Made by a program: the position numbers and the translations under genes. Positions 58,695 through 64,000 of a DNA stretch of 64,000 bases are shown here, piece by piece. Under the pieces are notes generated by a model. It was not told the DNA's origin. It searched no databases and saw nothing but the letters and a program-made list of their open reading frames with translations. Source of the DNA: Ilex aquifolium. Its lineage: Eukaryota; Streptophyta; Magnoliopsida; Aquifoliales; Aquifoliaceae. How positions within the stretch are numbered: position 1 is the stretch's first letter; each line of letters starts with the position of its first letter. The stretch covers positions 11,149,064 to 11,213,063 of the forward strand of contig OX637397.1 of assembly GCA_951799425.1 (NCBI GenBank), given 5' to 3'.

Positions 58695-59483
58695 TGATTA
58701 TGATAATGATAGGATTTTGGCTTGGGTTATCCATCCAAAACCCAAAGCATCCAATGGGCCCAACGGCTACATGACAGCCCAAGGGACCCCTCCACAACTC
58801 ATCTGCTCCGCAATAAGGAATGGTCCATGATCCAAAGAAGGGAGCTCAACAAAGAGTCCAGCCTGACACAATCCTACTCGGTCATAACAGGCTTAGTTGT
58901 AAGCAGCCCGGGAGTAAGGAGCTCGGTATTCACCAAACCTCGAACACCCCACATCGCGCCACGTGTCCAGGGGACCGGGGGACAACTTCTAGAGCCTCTA
59001 ACGAATGTATAATCACTGGTAAAAGGAATATTTGTGCACATTCCATTGAAGGATCGTGGATATGATTTGTGTCAGGGTAACGATCACCACTACAAGACAA
59101 AAAAGAGGGGACCACAGAATCAGCTGAAGGAAGAGGAAGATCATAGAAAATCCTAGATAACCACTTGTATAAATAGAACACCATCACACTATGTAAAGGG
59201 GAGATATCTGAAAAACCTGTATACGCAAGGCATTGTTCACTCAAGCTCTAAGCTAAGGAACATATTGTAATCTTCTTCTTCAAGTAACACAAACCCTACG
59301 GAGTTAGAGCCTCCATTACAGTGGACATAGCTCTAGTCTTTCGGTTAGGGTGAACCACTTATGTATTGTATTTGATCCCATTTCATCTTATTTATTCTTT
59401 GTTAGCTCAGAATATTCAACCATCCCACCCCATTTTACAAGACATTGATCTGGACTTGGGCCGAGTATTTTCGAGCACTATCA
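58695..59483 (+). repeat. 5' LTR of Tat element 2
   Basis: The right end is fixed by the primer-binding site (…GCACTATCA then GC, TTGGCGCC). The left end is estimated at TGATTATGATAATG. A TATAAATAGAA box at 59168-59178 marks the probable promoter. The LTR is about 0.79 kb. Confidence 0.65.
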
Positions 59484-59894
59484 GCTTGGCGCCGTCTGTG
59501 AGAATGGTTTTCATCATTTCCTTTGAGTTTTCTATACATTAGTTAGTTAGTCTGAAAAACCTGTATACGCAAGGCATTGTTCACTGAAGCTCTAAGCTAA
59601 GGAACATATTGTAATCTTCTTCTTCAAGTAACACAAACCCTACGGAGTAAGAGCCTCCATTACAGTGGACATAGCTCTAGTCTTTCGGTTAGGGTGAACC
59701 ACTTATGTATTGTATTTGATCCCATTTCATCTTATTTATTCTTTGTTAGCTCAGAATATTCAACCATCCCACTCCATTTTACAAGACATTGATCTAGACT
59801 TGGGCCGAGTATTTTCGAGCACTATCAGCTTGGCGCCGTCTGTGAGAATGGTTTTCATCGTTTCCTTTGAGTTTTCTATACATTAGTTAGTTTG
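59207..59894 (+). repeat. 344-bp tandem duplication across the LTR/primer-site junction
   Basis: The unit 59207-59550 is repeated at 59551-59894 with very few differences. Each copy contains the LTR end, the primer-binding site (TTGGCGCCGTCTGTGAGAA at 59487 and 59831) and the leader to the CATTAGTTAGT before gag. Confidence 0.93.
59487..59504 (+). promoter_or_regulatory. Primer-binding site of Tat element 2 (first of two copies)
   Basis: TGGCGCCGTCTGTGAGAA begins 4 nt after the LTR end. It is the Tat-lineage form of the site, and an identical copy lies at 59831 in the duplicated segment. Confidence 0.8.
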
Positions 59895-61492
59895 ATGGTT
59901 TCAACTAGAAATATGAGTAAATCTCATGCAAACCCCCAAGTTCCACCGATTCTACCAGAGAGCTTCCCCGCCCTAGCAGCGAACGTCGAGAACTTTCCTC
60001 CGATAGTAGACCCTCCTCCTCTCAATGAGTTGGAGACATACCATCGTACTACCATGCAACTCATAAAGCAGAATCAAGACTTATTGGAGTGGATACAGGT
60101 GCATCATCCCCCACTGGTTCCGCTTATACAGCCTGCTCCACCTCCACTGCCGCCTCCAGTCAAGAACGATGTTCTTCATCAAGGCCGTCATGTACCACCC
60201 AATGGAGTTACAGACCTCCATGAGCTTAGCCATTCAGGAGAAAACCACCGGCGGAGGTAGCCAGAGGAACACACAAACGATGAGGCCCATAGTTGGGCCA
60301 AAGCCGTACCCAGAGAAGAACAACCTCCATATCTGCATGAAGCCATGGAACATTTTTGGGAATAGAAATTCAGTGAAATCCAACTAGAACTTGAAAATGT
60401 GATAGAAGTGGTTAAAGGGAATTTTCATGTCACCATGGATGCTTTAGTTCAGCAAATCGAATCACATTTCACTTCTGAGATCCTCCATTTTCCCTTCCTC
60501 AGAAGCTTAGGATGCTGCAGATAGAGGCATTCGATGGAACAAATGATCCAGTGGATCACTTGAACTCGTACAAAAACTAAATGAAACTGCACGGATATCC
60601 AGATCCTATTCGGTGCCGAGCTTTTGTCATAACCCTCAAAGGGTCGACAATAACTTGGTTCAACAGACTGCAGTGGTCTTCGATCTCTTCCTTCAGGGAG
60701 CTATCCATATAGTTTTTCTCTCATTTTATAGGAGCCAAAACCTACAGGAAACCATCTTACCATCTATTAAGCATTAGACAAGGGCCAAACGAGTCCCTTC
60801 AGAGTTATGTGCAACGCTTCAACCAGGAATCTTTGAAAGTGGAGAGCATTGATGATAAATTTTCCCTGACTGCTTTCATATCAAGACTCGACCTTCAATC
60901 AAAAGACTTCCTCTTTTCGATTGCCAAGAACCCTCAGGCCACCATGGTCGAGGTACTCGCAAAGGCTGAGAAATACATCAATGGCGAGGAGACCCTTCAC
61001 TTAAAGGGAGGAAAATCATCTAAAGGTGAAGGAGAGAAAAGGTAGAGAGAGCACAGCCCAAGGAAAGAAAGAAGACGTGATCGATCCCCGATGAGAGATC
61101 GGTCTCCCAAAAAAGACAAAGAGTCTTCCCCAAAGAGGAGGGATAACGTCAAAGATCGCCTTGGACCTCCACCTCAGGAATTGCAACCCAGATATATTCC
61201 AGCTTGGTTCCAGCGCCTGACTGCCTCCATCTCTCAAGTCCTCCACGAGGTCTAGAACGAAAGGTTCATTAGGTGGCCCCCACGAATGAAATCCGATCCC
61301 AGGAGACGAGACCCCAACAAATACTGCAATTTCCACAAAGATACTAGCCATGAGACCGATGATTGCATTCAACTGAAAAAGGAGATAGAGTACTTGATTC
61401 AAAGAGGCTACTTACGACACTATATGGCTAGAGAAGGAAGGGAACAGAATGATCGAAAGAGAGAGGACCGAGTGGCCATGCGCCCCCCCTAG
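59895..61492 (+). pseudogene. Tat element 2 gag, broken
   Basis: The ATG at 59895 (MVSTRNMSKSHANPQVPP) opens a Pro-rich N-terminus that stops at TAG 60258-60260. The capsid region is recognisable downstream (QRFNQESLKVESIDDKF at about 60812; FSIAKNPQATMVEVLAKAEKYI) with several further stops. The zinc-knuckle variant CNFHKDTSHETDDC lies near 61325. It shows what the 5'-truncated element 1 has lost. Confidence 0.88.
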
Positions 61493-61536
61493 CGCAAAAA
61501 AACCAGCACCAGCAAGCCCTTGGGGAAATTAGGGTC

Positions 61537-64000
61537 ATGTCAGGTGGCTTTGCAGACGGAAGAGAGTCCATCTTAGCAAGGAAGGCACACGCCAAGAAGG
61601 CGAGATCAAATGACTTTCTCGGGGTGCAAGTGGTTCGGAAAGTCCTACGCAGGGATGTAGAAATAACCTTCTCAGATGCCGACCTAGAGGGATGTCAGCA
61701 CCCTCATGAAAATTTATTGGTGGTGAAGGCCATTATTGCGAATAAGGCTATACATCGTGTGCTGATCGACAATGGGAGCTCGACAGATATCATCTTTCTT
61801 TTCGCCTTTGATCAACTTGGTATAGATAGGTCGAAACTTGAACCAGTAAGAACCCATCTCCTAGGCTTCTCAGGAGAGAGGGTCCTGTCCATTGGGTCCA
61901 TCCAGTTTGTCCTTACCTTAGGGGATCACCCCTGCCAAGTTACCACCATGGTCCATTTCTTGGTAGTGAACGCCCCTTCTAACTATAATGTACTACTCAG
62001 GAGACCCTCCCTCAACTCCATCAAAGCCATCCTATCGGCGTACCACTTAATCATGAAATTCCCCACGGAGAATAGGGTTGGAGTGGTAAGAGGAGATCAA
62101 TGCCTCGCCAGGGAGTGCTATGTAGCGCCTATGAGGTAGAGAGAAGTAGAATCTGTTCAGCTGGAGGACTTAGATATGAGGGACAACGTTGAAACTTGAC
62201 CAACCCCCTCGGAGCAATTGAAGCCCGTACAGATCGACGAAGACCCTGGGCATGTGGTCTTTGTAGGCTCGATGCTGCTCCAGGATATCAAAAATAAACT
62301 CATTATGTTCTTGAAAGAAAATGCCGACGTGTTCGCCTAGAAACAGAAAGATATGGAGGTAATTAAGCCAGGGGTAATTGTGCACTAGCTAAGAGTTGAC
62401 CCGAACTGTAAGCCAGTCAGACAGAATATGAGAAGCTTCGCCCTAGAAAGACAGAAAGCAATCAACGAGGAGGTGGCTAAGTTACTGCGAGCAAAGGCAA
62501 TTAGGGAGGTCGATTACCCGACCTGGTTAGCCAACATGGTATTAGTCAAGAAGATAAATGGGAAATGGCGGCTCTACATTGATTTCACCGGCCTCAACCG
62601 TGCATTCCCTAAGGATAGCTTTCCTTTACCCAGAATCAACTTGATAGTCAATGTCACGGCCGGACATGAACTCCTTAGCTTCATGGACGTTTTCTCTGTT
62701 TGCTATCAGGTCATGCCATTTGGATTGAAAAATGCTAGAGCAACCTACCAAAGGTTGGTTAATCGGATGTTTCGAGAAAAGCTTGGATCGACGATGGAGT
62801 TGAACATTGATGATATGCTAGTCAAGTCCCTCAAATATGAACTTCACATCCAGCACCTGAGGGAATCATTCGAGATCATGCGCCGATACAAGATGAAACT
62901 GAACCCGGCTAAATGTGCCTTTGGAGTTTCAGCAGGAAAATTCCTAGGGTTCATAGGGAACAATCGAGGGATTTAAGCAAACCCCTAGAAGGTAAGAGCG
63001 ATTCTGGAAATGAAATCATCCACCAACACCCGGGAAATGCAGCGCCTTACTGGGAGGATAGAGGCACTCAATCGGTTTGTCTCACGCTCCAACGAAAAGT
63101 GTCAGCCATTCTTCAAGGTTCTGAAGGCCGCCTTCTAATGGGATGAAAAATGTGAAGAAGCTTTTCAAGCCCTGAAGACCTATCTGACCTCACTGCCGGT
63201 ATTGGTCAGCCCCCGAGAAGGAGAAGTCTTAACCCTTTATCTTGTCGTATCTGAATTTTCAGTCAGTGACCCTAGTGAAAGACAGAGAAAAAGCCTAGCA
63301 GCCGATCTATTTTTGCAGTAAGGCCCCTCAAGGGGGCCGAAAAGAAGTATCCTAAGATGGAAAAGCTTTCTTAGCCCTCCTCGTGGCCGACAGAAGATTG
63401 AGGCCTTATTCCCAGCCGCACACCATCGAAGTCCTGACTGATCAGCCCATGAGGCAAGTTCTACATAAGCCCGAGGCGTCAGGGAGACAAGTGAAATGGG
63501 CAATGGAGCTCAGTGAGTTTGACATTAAGTTCAAACCAAGAGCGGCGATTAAAGGCCAGGTGCTAGGAGATTTCGTGGTGGAGTTTACTCAAGTACCTGC
63601 AGAACAGACAGAAAACTTAGATTGTGTCTTTGACAACCCGACGTGGAAGTTGTATATGGATGGCGTTTCAAATGCGCAACGAATCGGAGCTGGTTTGATT
63701 CTGACCTCTCACGAGGGATACGACCTAGAATATGCACTGAGATTCAACTTTCAAGCCTCCAACAACGAGGCTGAGTATGAGGCCCTTATAGCTGGCCTCA
63801 ACTTAGCCTTGTCGATGGATGCGCGACAGATCACTATCCACAGCGACTCACAATTGGTGGTTAGACAAGTGGAAGAAGAGTATGTAGCTCGGGATGACAA
63901 AATGGCTCTATATATGAGGAAAGTGTAAAGTTTGCTGAGGAGGTTCGTTATAGCCGAGCTTATCCAGGTGCCAAGAGAAGCAAACGCTCGAGCCAATGCA
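61537..64000 (+). pseudogene. Tat element 2 pol: protease, RT, RNase H, archaeal-type RNase H, broken
   Basis: The protease core is DNGSSTDI (about 61770). Stops near 62138, 62197 and 62338 fall at Gln, Arg and Trp positions of element 1. RT has YPTWLANMVLVKK and KWRLYIDFTGLNRAF, then an in-frame deletion joins DVFSV to CYQVMPFGLKN, losing about 24 codons that element 1 retains. The catalytic box reads NIDD instead of YIDD. RNase H (TDQPMRQVLHKPEASGR) is followed by a second RNase H (KLYMDGVSNAQRIGAGLIL, NNEAEYEALIAGL, IHSDSQLVVRQV), typical of Tat. The window ends within this domain. Confidence 0.9.

Larger units (their letters stand above)
58695..64000 (+). mobile_element. Ty3/gypsy Tat-lineage element 2 (runs off the right edge)
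   Basis: It contains the 5' LTR, a duplicated LTR-end/primer-binding segment, gag, protease, RT, RNase H and the second, archaeal-type RNase H that characterises the Tat lineage. It is the same family as element 1 and aligns with it from about 60475. It has numerous nonsense codons and one RT deletion, so it is inactive. Integrase and 3' LTR lie beyond 64000. Confidence 0.92.

Noticed and set aside
58722..59065. Overlapping frames near 59 kb
   Set aside because: They lie inside the Tat element 2 LTR, upstream of its primer-binding site.
59090..59100. CACTACAAGAC inside the Tat LTR
   Set aside because: There is only partial agreement with a CACTA end, no matching opposite end, and it lies within a continuous LTR.

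Overview
The window is nuclear DNA from a dicotyledonous plant. The evidence is a spliced TIR-NBS-LRR (TNL) immune receptor gene (TNLs are a eudicot/gymnosperm class absent from grasses), an AT-rich background, and nested plant transposons. The species cannot be named from the sequence. No prokaryotic, organellar or viral genome segment is evident.

Layout. 1-9.9 kb: a non-coding, minus-oriented LTR-retrotransposon derivative. A CACTA element (itself carrying a SINE) sits in its internal region, and a 2.9-kb plus-strand solo LTR with perfect 5-bp target duplications sits in its LTR. 10.5-11.7 kb: a degenerate inverted-repeat DNA element. 12.35-18.05 kb (minus): a five-exon TNL gene whose splice junctions join into one open frame of 1131 codons; it is the only apparently intact host gene. 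18-22.5 kb: intergenic DNA with two pairs of duplicated blocks. 22.6-41.9 kb: a broken Ty3/gypsy element of the Tat lineage. It is split by an 11-kb Athila-like element whose 5' LTR carries a Mutator-like element, and it ends in a 4.5-kb array of a 40-bp hairpin-rich tandem repeat. 41.9-44.6 kb: a 3' fragment of a second TNL gene between two LTR fragments. 44.7-45.0 kb: a Stowaway MITE. 45-49 kb: AT-rich DNA without a recognised gene. 49.1-56.9 kb: an element with 15-bp perfect inverted termini and a TAA duplication (PIF/Harbinger type) that has captured the promoter side, exon 1 and exon 2 of VPS25 (ESCRT-II); a 6.5-kb LINE has landed in the captured intron. 57.6 kb: a second copy of the SINE, inverted. 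58.7-64 kb: a second Tat-lineage element, running off the window, with a tandem duplication across its LTR/primer-binding-site junction and a deleted reverse transcriptase core.

How the parts relate. The sequence gives several relative insertion dates: SINE after CACTA after the non-coding retroelement; solo LTR after the host LTR; Mutator-like element after Athila after Tat; LINE after the VPS25 capture. The nonsense codons in the Tat copies and the LINE are mostly explained by C-to-T or G-to-A changes at Trp, Gln and Arg codons, as expected of methylated, silenced transposons. I found no clearly new multi-gene system. The most unusual items are the VPS25 capture, the 40-bp dual-hairpin array in the Tat 3' region, and the microsatellite that fills most of a 78-bp intron of the TNL gene.
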